This document shows positions 8,101 through 16,190 of a DNA stretch of 64,000 nucleotides, piece by piece. Within the stretch, counting starts at the first letter, position 1; the number at the start of each line of letters is the position of its first letter. The notes below the pieces were generated by a model. That model searched no databases and was not told where the DNA came from. It was given only the letters and a program-made list of their open reading frames with translations. Made by a program: the position numbers and the translations under genes. Source of the DNA: Candidatus Latescibacterota bacterium (GTDB lineage: Bacteria; Latescibacterota; UBA2968; UBA8231); NCBI GenBank assembly GCA_022826515.1, contig JAJDUT010000110.1, forward strand, positions 26,461 to 90,460, written 5' to 3'.

Positions 8101-9875
8101 CGACCGCGCAGCGAGCGCAGCGTGTCGCGCAAGCGCATTTTGAAGTCCGGGAATAGCTCTGGGTCTGCAAAGGCCATCTCGAACATGCCGGAGAGCACCC
8201 GGATTTGTTTGGCGAGGTTGGCGTAGTTGACGTGCTCAGCCCGGTCTAAGGGCGTATCGACGAGGAAGCGCGCGTCGTTGACAGTGACAAAGGCCAATGC
8301 TGGCGTACCGGTCGCCAACACCAATTCGCTATTGACCGATATTTCGCCTGGTACAAAGGTCTGCCAACTCATCCCGCCTTCGGGGCTGATGCCATTGACC
8401 AGCACATCGCGCCGCTGATAATTCAACTCGCGGCTGATCTTGCGCGCATACCCCATGAAGTTCTTGCCGAAGGGTGCGAAGTAGCGCTTGTAGTAAAAGC
8501 TGGTATTGCTATTCCACACTCCGAGTTCGTCGGTTTGCGACGAAAGGTCGAGGCTGATAAAGAGCTTGACCGCGAGCGAATCCACTTTGGGATCGACCCA
8601 AGTTTTGAAGAGCGCGAGGCGCAAGTCATCGTCCGAGCGCAATTCGTCAACCAGTTCGCGGCGATCTTTGAATTGCTCGTCGGCGAGGTGTAGTGCGCCT
8701 CCTTCTTGGCTCAGCAGCCCTTCGGCGAGTGCAGCGTCGGCAACGCGCGCGGCCAAGTCGGTGCGCCCTTCGGCAACGCCCCGCACGAGGGCTTCCTTAC
8801 CGGCGAACTCCTCCTCGCCGATGGCGTAGTGGATGCCGTCTTGGGCGATCATGTTCCGCGCGAGTGCAGCATCGACGACCCGCCTCACCAGCATGTGCTC
8901 GATGAAGGGCTCCTCTTTGCGCAAATAGCGTTGGATGAAATCATCAATCCCGCGCAAGCCCAAGTGGTGGGCCGAAGTGGCGAGGAATACGACCGTGCGC
9001 GCTGGTGGATTTTCGCGAAAGTAGCGAGCCAGCTCTAACAGCGCAGTAATGCCGGAGGCTTGCTCGGCACCTGGGGCAAGGGCTGGCACCACGGACATGG
9101 CGTCGTAGTACGCTTCTAGCACGATCACGTCCTCTTTTAGCAAGGGATCGTATCCCGGGATCGTGCCGAGGATATTCCAAGCGGGACGCCGCTCCCAATC
9201 CATGCGGTACTGCAGGTGAAGCGTCTGCTCGCCCTCGGTCGCCAATTGGCGGCGCAAGTGCTGACCGACTTGGCGATTGACCCAAAACCTCGGCAGGTCG
9301 AGCGGCATGGTGAGGAATTTCTTCTCGCCCTCCAAGTACACGGTGGAGTCCGGCTCGATAAAGAGGATAGCTTGCGCCCCGAGGTAGGCGGCATTGAGCC
9401 AGGCGTCGCCCGAATTGAAGTCCATCAGAGCGACGGAGCCTTCGACTTGCTTGCCGTCCATGTCCGCGTACTCACCCGCGCCCGCGTCGATCAAGCGCTT
9501 GGTCACCCCGTCTTCGGGCAGCGTCGAGGTTTTGACGAGATTGGGCCACAGGCCGTGGATTGGCACTTGTTCGTCGCTGCCAACTACTTGCAGAAATCCG
9601 CCCTTATCGACCGGAATAGATACATCGTATTCGTGTACTGTGACGTCGTCGAGGCCGATGGCGCGGAAGCGTTCCTGCACGATCTGGGCCGCTTGGTCGG
9701 CACCTTGATAGCCGGCAACTCTAGACCCCAAGCCGGCAAAGGTGTCCATCGTTTGCTGCACGCGCTTGACCGGGGCCGTGCGCGCCAGCTCGGCAAAATC
9801 GACTTCGGTCCAAGCCGGTGCTGCGCCGACCAAACTCCAGCCGAAGGCCATCCATCGCATCGCGAACTTAGGCAT
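5124..9875 (-). CDS. Degenerate M28 peptidase fused to FtsX/MacB-type permease
   Basis: A 1,583-residue protein starting at ATG 9875 with a signal-like N-terminus (FGWSLVGAAPAW). An upstream in-frame start would overlap the previous gene by 166 bp and is less likely. Residues ~20-330 follow the M28 aminopeptidase layout, but the metal and catalytic motifs are altered: YYD near 255 instead of HxD, GAEQASG near 270 instead of GADDNASG, and SAHHLGLRG near 302 instead of xxEExGLxG. Membrane segments follow near 880-960. A MacB-like segment begins near 990 (KRRKTRTVLTFTTLLLL) and FtsX helices occupy ~1305-1420 (YERFREIGIYSSVGLAPGH). A C-terminal soluble domain ends the protein. No ABC ATPase gene is adjacent. 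Likely role: a membrane complex with a binding-only extracellular peptidase-like domain (inference). Confidence 0.7.
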   Translation of the reverse strand: MPKFAMRWMAFGWSLVGAAPAWTEVDFAELARTAPVKRVQQTMDTFAGLGSRVAGYQGADQAAQIVQERFRAIGLDDVTVHEYDVSIPVDKGGFLQVVGSDEQVPIHGLWPNLVKTSTLPEDGVTKRLIDAGAGEYADMDGKQVEGSVALMDFNSGDAWLNAAYLGAQAILFIEPDSTVYLEGEKKFLTMPLDLPRFWVNRQVGQHLRRQLATEGEQTLHLQYRMDWERRPAWNILGTIPGYDPLLKEDVIVLEAYYDAMSVVPALAPGAEQASGITALLELARYFRENPPARTVVFLATSAHHLGLRGIDDFIQRYLRKEEPFIEHMLVRRVVDAALARNMIAQDGIHYAIGEEEFAGKEALVRGVAEGRTDLAARVADAALAEGLLSQEGGALHLADEQFKDRRELVDELRSDDDLRLALFKTWVDPKVDSLAVKLFISLDLSSQTDELGVWNSNTSFYYKRYFAPFGKNFMGYARKISRELNYQRRDVLVNGISPEGGMSWQTFVPGEISVNSELVLATGTPALAFVTVNDARFLVDTPLDRAEHVNYANLAKQIRVLSGMFEMAFADPELFPDFKMRLRDTLRSLRGRTMVFPRRSIIPDLPRADAVAVVRNGKKKSYKGVRGEYYEVVDDKGAFYVNRVRVNNVQIEGYYMDPITGRITYAPDRGVQGDESYPMRVAMDWRDKQWMVILFPCVPYNFFDIVDPRYLTKLSNVQVFDETNGPPVEYGYTIGEGPSAQNEPVGVLFARPGSHIKMGFGAGLLGFRSLLLNATSVTDKEKAEGEGFEIRPGTSFARTTFQAAQDMWNLDESRMRELRSFAIENQRLNDLHYRAEAELAQASEAETEQRWGDFVRHTRAAFGLESRAYPDVKSTQNDVIQGIIFFMALVIPCAFFTERLIFTAATIRNQIIGFAGVFLAIWIVLWLVHPAFQLSNPFVILLAFIIIALAVLVMSIISGRFNEQMKKLRTEVAVIHDTDVSRSSASLTAFQLGISNMKRRKTRTVLTFTTLLLLTFTVLSFTSIRTGLRFNQISRDNEGLYEGILIRSKAWNPMEDSVLEYARSNFGDRAAVAPRSWYSNKAKAHIKIKHGDKAHNALGVLGLAPAETQVTRLNQALVAGRWFEPGEDKACILPIDMVKESHLDVDLADVGQAQVRVFGDLFTVVGVIDSKRMKDLKDLDDEILTPADFAVTGGQAVQEIAEEEQREKQGLEDAKVVIKPFVHIEPANTLIIPYHTLRNVGSGNPLQSVAVRFPAGSDVRGEVEEFLSRLAVTLFAGVKEAGDEYIKVSIYSSLGMTSFSGMSNLFIPMLIASLIVLNTMMGSVYERFREIGIYSSVGLAPGHISWLFIAESCVYSVLGVVAGYLSGQVIAKVLIEFDLLGGFTLNYSSVAAVLSCMLVMAVVMLSTIYPARKASQMAVPDVTRKWKLPPPDGDQWDFEFPFTVSGHEVLGLSVFLIGYFDSYSEESIGTFYTDGAQLNREETPNGEGYIIDMNIWLAPFDLGVSQHVTVRAMPEAEHNIYAVSLQIKRLSGEDASWRRVNQRFMNVIRKQFLIWRTVDAEAKEGYRQQGEEILQGLRSEVSA

Positions 9876-9889
9876 AGTTGGTGCCTTTC

Positions 9890-11845
9890 TCAGATCCAGA
9901 AGACCACATTGTCGGTCATGCCCGTAAAAAAGTCGATAATCAACCAGAGCCCCGCGATGAAAAACTGGCCTATGATTAGGCCTAAAAAGAAAGGACGCGC
10001 CCGGCGAAAAAGACTGGGGCCGCCGTATTTCATCGCCAACAACTTTAAGAGCCAAGCGATGGCAATGCTAAACCACAACTGGTCCATCAGCCATACGGCA
10101 CCAATCGGGTAACCGATGGGATGCAGAGGCCACCACAAGAGCCGCTGGCGCGCCCACATGAGCAGGGCCATGATGCCCCCGCCGACAAAAGTGTGAATCC
10201 AGCCATCGATATTCGGCTCGGTGGGCGCACTTAACTTGGTGGTAATATAATCAAAAGGGGCGCGAGTTCCACCTCCAAAAAACCACGGGTTGAGGTTGAT
10301 GCCGCCGTATTCGTAGGCGAGGTACAAAATCGCGGCGACCGAGCCGACGATGCTAACGACAATCGCCAGCAGCATGTACCAAAAAAGCGGGCGCAGCCTC
10401 GACCCTAATCCCTCGCCCAACTTGAGGCCGTGTGCGCAGGAAGCCATGACAAAGGTGCGGATATCAGCCGCCCACACGAATGTGTATGCAAGGCCGACCA
10501 TACCGGCCGGGCCGATCGCCGAAGAGCCGACAGCCGAGACCAAGACCGTCGGAGAGATCATCGGTCCGACCGCCGCGGCCACACCTCCTTCTACTACCAC
10601 TCGAGTTAGGCCGACGAAGATAAGGATGGCCAGCATCACGGTCAAAAAGGCCGCCCACAGCGGCAGGCCGGACTGCCACAGCCAGATGGTCATTACTGCG
10701 ACGCCGGAGAGCCAAGTTAAGACCGCTGCCCGATAGGAGAGCATCTCGCCGCGGTCGTCGATGCGGTCGTCGCCGCGGAATGCTTTGCGCAGCACATCGC
10801 GCAGGTGCTCGCGGCCGACCCACAGGCCGAAAAACACTAGGACGATCATCGCGCCCTGTCCCTGATGGGCGAGGATCGGCTCGCTAGCAGCGCCGTAAAC
10901 GAGCTTTTCGGTGCTGCCAACCCCTAAAACTCCCAGCCCCCCTCGGATCAGCTTGGCGATGGTGTTGAAAAACCACAGACTGAAGGCGATGTCGAGGTTG
11001 ATCAGATAGGCAAATCCGATCATGGGAAAGCTCAGGCGGAAGATCAGGCTGACGGTGTTGCGCAGGATCGGAATCGAAGAGACGAGCTGGATGGCGGGGA
11101 TGAAGTTGAAGTACGCGTGTAGGGCGTTGAGGCTACTGACGAGCACGGGCAGGGCAAAGCCGACCCACATGATTGGATTTTTGAAGAAAGGACCTAGGGC
11201 TTCTCCGCGGCCTCCGCTCTGCACCATGGCCAAGGGCACTTGCACCAGCGGATAAACTAGCCGCTCCCGCTCTACCCACTGGCGACGCATAATGACCATA
11301 GACGAGATCATCACCAAATACAGGGCTACAATGAGAATGGCCCAATAGCACAGCGGGCCGCTCCAAGTGGCCCAGGGAACCCCAATGGTGCGCGGTGCTC
11401 CTTCGTAAAACCACTTGATCGCTTCGGGATCCTGCGGTGCGATCCACTCGGGAAGGTGCGGCAGGATGAGCAAGGCCCACTCGTTTTCCGGGGTGGCGTA
11501 GTACTGGGCACCGGTGATGATCGTCAGCCAGTACTCACTGAGGCCCATCGTGGGGATGGCCGAGGCCGTGAGCATCATAATGTACGCCACGATGAGCTCG
11601 CAGCGTCCGAGGGCCACAGAAACGGCAAAGCGCGCCAGCAAGGCGTTGAACAAGCCCGTCAATAAAAAGAAAAGGAACAGGGCACCCGCGGCGCTGAAAT
11701 CAATCGACATGTAGGAGCCGCGGATGACCATGTTGCCGTACGGTGCTCCCACGGCGATGCACAGCGACCCTAGGGTGCCCGCCACCAGCGCTTTGGCGCT
11801 AAAGACCGGCTCGGTTTGCAAGGTAGGCTTTTGGGGCAAGTCCAT
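9890..11845 (-). CDS. OPT-like (DUF6785-type) membrane protein
   Basis: A 651-residue protein with about 14 hydrophobic segments and few charged residues. GTLGSLCIAVGAPYGNMVIR near residue 28 and the glycine-rich VVVEGGVAAAVGPMISPTV near residue 418 resemble the DUF6785/OPT-like group found in Planctomycetes and related uncultured lineages. Its stop is 14 nt before the start of the M28/FtsX fusion, so the two are almost certainly co-transcribed. With the other OPT-like gene on the far side of the fusion, the three may form one transport unit. The family assignment is by recall of sequence style; the substrate is unknown. Confidence 0.65.
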   Translation of the reverse strand: MDLPQKPTLQTEPVFSAKALVAGTLGSLCIAVGAPYGNMVIRGSYMSIDFSAAGALFLFFLLTGLFNALLARFAVSVALGRCELIVAYIMMLTASAIPTMGLSEYWLTIITGAQYYATPENEWALLILPHLPEWIAPQDPEAIKWFYEGAPRTIGVPWATWSGPLCYWAILIVALYLVMISSMVIMRRQWVERERLVYPLVQVPLAMVQSGGRGEALGPFFKNPIMWVGFALPVLVSSLNALHAYFNFIPAIQLVSSIPILRNTVSLIFRLSFPMIGFAYLINLDIAFSLWFFNTIAKLIRGGLGVLGVGSTEKLVYGAASEPILAHQGQGAMIVLVFFGLWVGREHLRDVLRKAFRGDDRIDDRGEMLSYRAAVLTWLSGVAVMTIWLWQSGLPLWAAFLTVMLAILIFVGLTRVVVEGGVAAAVGPMISPTVLVSAVGSSAIGPAGMVGLAYTFVWAADIRTFVMASCAHGLKLGEGLGSRLRPLFWYMLLAIVVSIVGSVAAILYLAYEYGGINLNPWFFGGGTRAPFDYITTKLSAPTEPNIDGWIHTFVGGGIMALLMWARQRLLWWPLHPIGYPIGAVWLMDQLWFSIAIAWLLKLLAMKYGGPSLFRRARPFFLGLIIGQFFIAGLWLIIDFFTGMTDNVVFWI

Positions 11846-11876
11846 TGAAACGAGCTAAAGTCTATACATTTAACAT

Positions 11877-12401
11877 TTATAACTGGCCTTGGTCCAACCA
11901 GCCTATTTTCGCCAATTGTTCCAAGGTAAACCAAGCCAACAGGCCGATCGCCCCCCCGCTCACCAAAGCGCTGAACAAGGCCAGCGGCAAAAGCGCGAAT
12001 AGACCGCTGTGGCCGATATAGCCAGTGGCGAGAACGAGTTGGCTGAGTTGATGCGCCAACGCGCCCCAGATGCTCAGGCCCACGACGCTGAAAAGCCGCG
12101 CTCCCATGCGGCGCACCGCAACCATGACCAACCAACTCGCCAAGCCAGCCCCGCCGCCAATGACAAAGGCCGGACCGGCAAACCCCCCGCTGAGCAAGCC
12201 GCCAACTACCAGCTTGATGGCACTAACGGCCAATGCCGGGCCGCCGCCAAAGCTCACTAGCGCGACCAAAACCGGCAAATTGCCGAGTCCCAACTTCATC
12301 CAAGGCAAGGGTTTGGGCACCAGCGATTCAAAGGTGAAGAGCACAATTGCCGCACTGGCCATAAGCCCCAAACGAGCCACGTCTCTAGGGCGCGCAAACA
12401 T
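11877..12401 (-). CDS. Gx transporter family / heptaprenyl diphosphate synthase component I-like protein
   Basis: A 174-residue membrane protein starting at ATG 12401. It has GLGNLPVLVALVSFGGGPA and a glycine-rich VVGGLLSGGFAGPAFVIGGG segment, the hallmark of the Hpre_diP_synt_I / Gx transporter family (ECF-S-like small membrane proteins). The start overlaps the stop of the NusG-II-like gene as TGATG, which indicates translational coupling and excludes the longer in-frame reading. The NusG-II plus Gx pair is a recurrent bacterial gene neighbourhood. The Gx name is structural; its transported solute is not established here. Confidence 0.75.
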   Translation of the reverse strand: MFARPRDVARLGLMASAAIVLFTFESLVPKPLPWMKLGLGNLPVLVALVSFGGGPALAVSAIKLVVGGLLSGGFAGPAFVIGGGAGLASWLVMVAVRRMGARLFSVVGLSIWGALAHQLSQLVLATGYIGHSGLFALLPLALFSALVSGGAIGLLAWFTLEQLAKIGWLDQGQL

Positions 12402-12790
12402 CAGTGAATCATCGCGTCTATGGGCGCGTCCCCAGCGATCCTCAGCACTAGGCCATTGGGCACGCATGCGGCCACGTCGCCTGCCCGCTGTATCCAGCCC
12501 CGCCGCATGCAAATTTTGTGGACGCAGGGTGCGGAAAGTACGCGTGCGCCCTTGGGGGCGATCTCGATCTGGCTCTCACCCAAAGGTCCTACAACCGGCA
12601 AGATTCCGTAGTCGGAGAGAGCATGCGTAGCGGGCGCAGCTCCGGCCAACTCGACGATGAGCGCGCCGCCGACTTCGGCTGTATAGCGGCCGTAGAGTAT
12701 CAGCCCGATCGCACTCAAACCCACGACGAGTGCGAGGATTTTATCTGCTCGCGTCAGCGCTGGTGCGTTTTCGGTGTTTAGCCTCCGCAT
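12401..12790 (-). CDS. NusG domain II-like membrane-anchored protein
   Basis: A 129-residue protein with one N-terminal membrane anchor (ILALVVGLSAIGLILYG, residues ~18-34). A beta-rich NusG_II-type domain follows, with GARVLSAPCVHKICMRRGW and CVPNGLVLRI. The two cysteines near residues 88 and 93 and a third near 108 are typical of this family. It is coupled to the Gx transporter gene by a TGATG overlap. It is the first gene of the long minus-strand run and is divergent from rel, so the 12791-12936 gap must carry promoters in both directions. It is unrelated in function to transcription factor NusG. Confidence 0.75.
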   Translation of the reverse strand: MRRLNTENAPALTRADKILALVVGLSAIGLILYGRYTAEVGGALIVELAGAAPATHALSDYGILPVVGPLGESQIEIAPKGARVLSAPCVHKICMRRGWIQRAGDVAACVPNGLVLRIAGDAPIDAMIH

Positions 12791-12936
12791 CCTACATCCC
12801 TTTCTCTTTCCATTTTAATTTAACTTCTGCCGCGCGTGCAAACGAGCGTGAAACTTCTGCTTGATTATGTACTTGTTTTTTTTTTATATGCTTGTTTATA
12901 TTGACGTTGACGGGCGAGTACATAGCCAAAGATCCC

Positions 12937-15120
12937 ATGACTGAAACCATTCCCACATCTTTTGCAGACCTGCCAAACACCTACTTGGACGAACTTGTCG
13001 AGCAGGGGGGCGACGAACTGCGGCTGTCAATGTTGCTGATCGAGGTCGCCTCCTGCAACGACCAAGCCGATTTCGCGCTGATCAATCGCGCCTACCACTT
13101 TGCCAAGGAGCATCACAAGGACCAGGTCCGCAAGTCCGGCGAGCCATTCATAGCCCATTGCGTCGAAGTGGCCCGAATTTTAGCGCAACTCCGCATGGAC
13201 CACACTACGGTCGCCGCCGGGCTCTTGCACGACGTCATCGAGGATACGCCAGCCACGTATGCAGAGGTCGCCGAACAATTCGGCGAAGAGATCGCCGAAC
13301 TGATTAACGGGGTTACCAAAATCGATCAGATAACCTGCGAAAGCCGCGAGGAGCGCCAAGCCGAGACCTACCGCAAGTTGCTGATCTCCATGTTCAAGGA
13401 CATTCGCGTCATATTCATTAAGCTGGCTGATCGATTGCACAACATGCGCACGCTCCAATACCTAAGCCTCCAATCCCGCGAGCGCACGGCACGGGAAACG
13501 CTCGAAGTGTACGCGCCGCTGGCTCGTCGCTTTGGGTTTGCGCTGATCCGCTGGCAACTGGAGGACCAAAGCCTCAAGTTTCTCGAACCCGAAATGTACC
13601 AAGAGTTGCGCAACAAGGTGGCTATGACGCGCCAAGAGCGCGAAGACGATATAAAGGAATTTCAGATACCTCTCGAGGAACGCCTGCACGCCGATGGCAT
13701 TAAGGCCGAATTTACGAGCCGCGCCAAGAACTTCTACAGTATCTATAATAAGATGAAGGTACGCGGCAAGTCCTTTGAGGAAATCTACGACCTGCTGGCC
13801 GTGCGCATCATCACCGACACCGTGGGCGAATGCTATCAAATCCTCGGTTTGGTCCACAACATTTACACCCCCAACAACAAGCGCTTCAAAGACTATATAT
13901 CGACACCCAAGAGCAATATGTACCAGTCGCTGCACACGTCGGTGCTCGGCCCCAAAGGTCAATACGTCGAAGTGCAAATCCGCACCGCGCAGATGCACGA
14001 CACGGCTGAAATCGGCATCGCCGCCCACTGGCGCTACAAATCCAACAACAAGATGCCCGGTGCCTTCAATTTGAGTTGGCTGAAACAATTTGGTGACTGG
14101 GAACAGGAGGCCCCCAACCCGCTCGAATTTATGGAAAACCTGAAGGCCGAGTTGGCGTCTCAGGACGAGATTTTCGTCTTTACCCCCAAAGGCGACCTAC
14201 ATCAGCTACCCAAGGGGGCCACGCCGATCGACTTCGCCTTTGCCATCCACACCGACATTGGGCTGCACTGCGAGAGGGCCAAGGTAAACGACCAAGTCGT
14301 GCCACTAAGTACGACGTTGAGCAGCGGCGAAATCGTGGAGATTGTCACGAAGCCGCAGCAAAAACCCAAACTCGCTTGGCTGGACCAAGTCAAGACCGCC
14401 AAGGCCCGCCAAGCTATCCGCCGCTGGCTACGGGAGGAGCAATACGACCACAACGTGCGCCTTGGCAAGGATGAGCTCGACAGAGGGTTGAAGTCCTATC
14501 GGGCCGCCGGCTCACCTGACCTCGATGCCGTGGCTAAGGAGTTTGGGTTCAGCGACGCCGAGCACCTTTATGCTGCCCTCGGCAATGGGGACCTGTCAAT
14601 CGGCAAGGTTATCGGCCGCATAGCCCCGCTCAAGCCTATGCGGCGTGCGTTCCGTCCCCTAGACCGCAGAGACATTCGCATCCAGGGGATGCAAAACCTG
14701 ATGATCCGCTTTGGCAAGTGTTGTGGTCCCATCCCGGGCGATGAGATTGTCGGCTTAGTTACCCGAGGCCGCGGCGTTACGGTCCACCGCACCGACTGCC
14801 CCAACATCGGCCGGATTTCCGCCGAGCCAGACCGCCTGCTCACGGTTGAGTGGGAAATGGAAGATGAACCGATCTTTACCGTTCATCTGCGCACTCGTAG
14901 CCGGGACCGCACGTACTTGCTGGCGGACATTTCGAAGGCGATCAGCGACGCTGGCTCGAACATCCGCGACGCCACGACCAGCACCGGTGGCCGCATCGCC
15001 GAACAGGACTTCTGGATTGACGTCGCTGACAACGAGCAACTGCGCCAAGCCATAGACCAAATCGAGCACATCGAGGGCGTTTTGGAAGTGCTGCGCGTAG
15101 ATAAGCCGACAAACAGTTAG
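12937..15120 (+). CDS. rel: RelA/SpoT-family (p)ppGpp synthetase/hydrolase
   Basis: A 727-residue Rel protein that makes and degrades the alarmone (p)ppGpp. An HD hydrolase domain occupies residues ~45-195 with an intact HDVIEDT motif near 98. The synthetase domain lies at ~235-350 (FYSIYNKM, then DYISTPKSNMYQSLHTSV). TGS follows at ~405-470 (FVFTPKGDLHQLPKGATPID), then a zinc-finger-like segment (FGKCCGPIPGDEI) near 590 and a C-terminal ACT domain (~648-724). The intact HD motif points to a bifunctional enzyme. I chose ATG 12937; an upstream TTG in frame at 12892 would add 15 atypical residues. The hisC start lies 2 nt after the stop. Confidence 0.93.
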   Translation: MTETIPTSFADLPNTYLDELVEQGGDELRLSMLLIEVASCNDQADFALINRAYHFAKEHHKDQVRKSGEPFIAHCVEVARILAQLRMDHTTVAAGLLHDVIEDTPATYAEVAEQFGEEIAELINGVTKIDQITCESREERQAETYRKLLISMFKDIRVIFIKLADRLHNMRTLQYLSLQSRERTARETLEVYAPLARRFGFALIRWQLEDQSLKFLEPEMYQELRNKVAMTRQEREDDIKEFQIPLEERLHADGIKAEFTSRAKNFYSIYNKMKVRGKSFEEIYDLLAVRIITDTVGECYQILGLVHNIYTPNNKRFKDYISTPKSNMYQSLHTSVLGPKGQYVEVQIRTAQMHDTAEIGIAAHWRYKSNNKMPGAFNLSWLKQFGDWEQEAPNPLEFMENLKAELASQDEIFVFTPKGDLHQLPKGATPIDFAFAIHTDIGLHCERAKVNDQVVPLSTTLSSGEIVEIVTKPQQKPKLAWLDQVKTAKARQAIRRWLREEQYDHNVRLGKDELDRGLKSYRAAGSPDLDAVAKEFGFSDAEHLYAALGNGDLSIGKVIGRIAPLKPMRRAFRPLDRRDIRIQGMQNLMIRFGKCCGPIPGDEIVGLVTRGRGVTVHRTDCPNIGRISAEPDRLLTVEWEMEDEPIFTVHLRTRSRDRTYLLADISKAISDAGSNIRDATTSTGGRIAEQDFWIDVADNEQLRQAIDQIEHIEGVLEVLRVDKPTNS

Positions 15121-15122
15121 TC

Positions 15123-16190
15123 GTGTCGGACCTGTTCCGCCCCAATATCGCCCGCCTGCGCGGGTACGTTCCTGGGGAACAGCCCCGCGAAAAGGGCTAT
15201 ATCAAGCTCAATACTAACGAAAACCCCTATCCACCCTCCCCCTTAGTACTCGCGCGGCTGCGCGAGGCCTGCTCCGCTGATCTGCGCCTTTATCCCGACC
15301 CAGACGCTTGGGCCTTGCGCCGCAAATTGGGCGAGGTATTCGCCATCGCCCCTCAGCAGATTATGGCCGGCAATGGCTCAGATGAGCTGCTCAACGTCAT
15401 CATCCGCAGCTTCGCCGGCGAAGGCGACAAGATCGCTTATCCCCATCCCACGTACGGCTACTACAAGCCGCTGATCGATATCCAAGGAGCGGAGGCGGTT
15501 CCGGTCGAGTTCGGCGAGGATTTCTCCCTGCCCGAGGGCCGCCTAGCTGTGTCCGGAGCCCGCATCACCTTTCTCGCCAATCCCAACGCGCCCTCGGGCA
15601 CTCTCGTGCCCTACGATGCAGTTGCCACGCTCTGTGCGCGGGTTGACGGCGTTTTGGTCATAGATGAAGCGTATGTCGATTTTTCGCAGGGTGGCTGCGT
15701 TCCGCTCATCGAAGAGCATCCCAACGCCATCGTCGTGCGCACCATGTCCAAGTCCTTCTCTCTCGCTGGCATGCGCATTGGTTTTGCCTTTGCCCCGGCC
15801 GCGCTAATCGAGGGGATGTGGAAGGTCAAGGACCACTACAATCTCAATCGGCTGAGCTTAGTGGCCGCCGAGGCTGCCCTAGAAGATATCGACGCAATGC
15901 GCGCAAACGCCGCCCGCGTCTGCGCGACGCGCGCACGCCTGTGTGCTGAGTTGCGGACGCTGGGTTTTTACGTGTGGGATTCGCAGGCGAACTTCGTGCT
16001 CGCTAGGCTCGGCGAGCGCTGGGCTAGCTGTACCGCTGCCGAACTCTATGCGGAACTCAAGGAGCGCCGAATCTTGGTGCGCTACTTTGCTTCGCCGCCG
16101 CGCTTGGCCGATTGCCTGCGTATCTCGGTGGGCACGGACGAGGAGATCGCCGCGTTGCTGGCGGCCCTAAAGGAGCTATCACCCGTTTAA
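15123..16190 (+). CDS. hisC: Histidinol-phosphate aminotransferase
   Basis: A 355-residue fold-type-I PLP aminotransferase. KLNTNENPYPPSP near residue 28, AGNGSDELLNVIIRSF near 89, and the PLP-lysine motif TMSKSFSLAGMRIGFAFAPA near 208 identify HisC, which converts imidazole acetol phosphate to histidinol phosphate. The start is GTG, 2 nt after rel, so it is read from the rel transcript. No other his gene is present. Its last 12 bp overlap the convergent glycosyltransferase gene. HisC relatives can also act on aromatic substrates, so broader specificity is possible. Confidence 0.88.
   Translation: MSDLFRPNIARLRGYVPGEQPREKGYIKLNTNENPYPPSPLVLARLREACSADLRLYPDPDAWALRRKLGEVFAIAPQQIMAGNGSDELLNVIIRSFAGEGDKIAYPHPTYGYYKPLIDIQGAEAVPVEFGEDFSLPEGRLAVSGARITFLANPNAPSGTLVPYDAVATLCARVDGVLVIDEAYVDFSQGGCVPLIEEHPNAIVVRTMSKSFSLAGMRIGFAFAPAALIEGMWKVKDHYNLNRLSLVAAEAALEDIDAMRANAARVCATRARLCAELRTLGFYVWDSQANFVLARLGERWASCTAAELYAELKERRILVRYFASPPRLADCLRISVGTDEEIAALLAALKELSPV

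Noticed and set aside
7089..8156. 355-codon open frame on the plus strand
   Set aside because: It lies wholly opposite the M28/FtsX fusion gene, has no ribosome site and shows low-complexity composition typical of antisense frames in GC-rich genes.
15123..16190. Part of a histidine biosynthesis operon
   Set aside because: No other his gene is present. hisC stands alone behind rel, which also occurs in other genomes.
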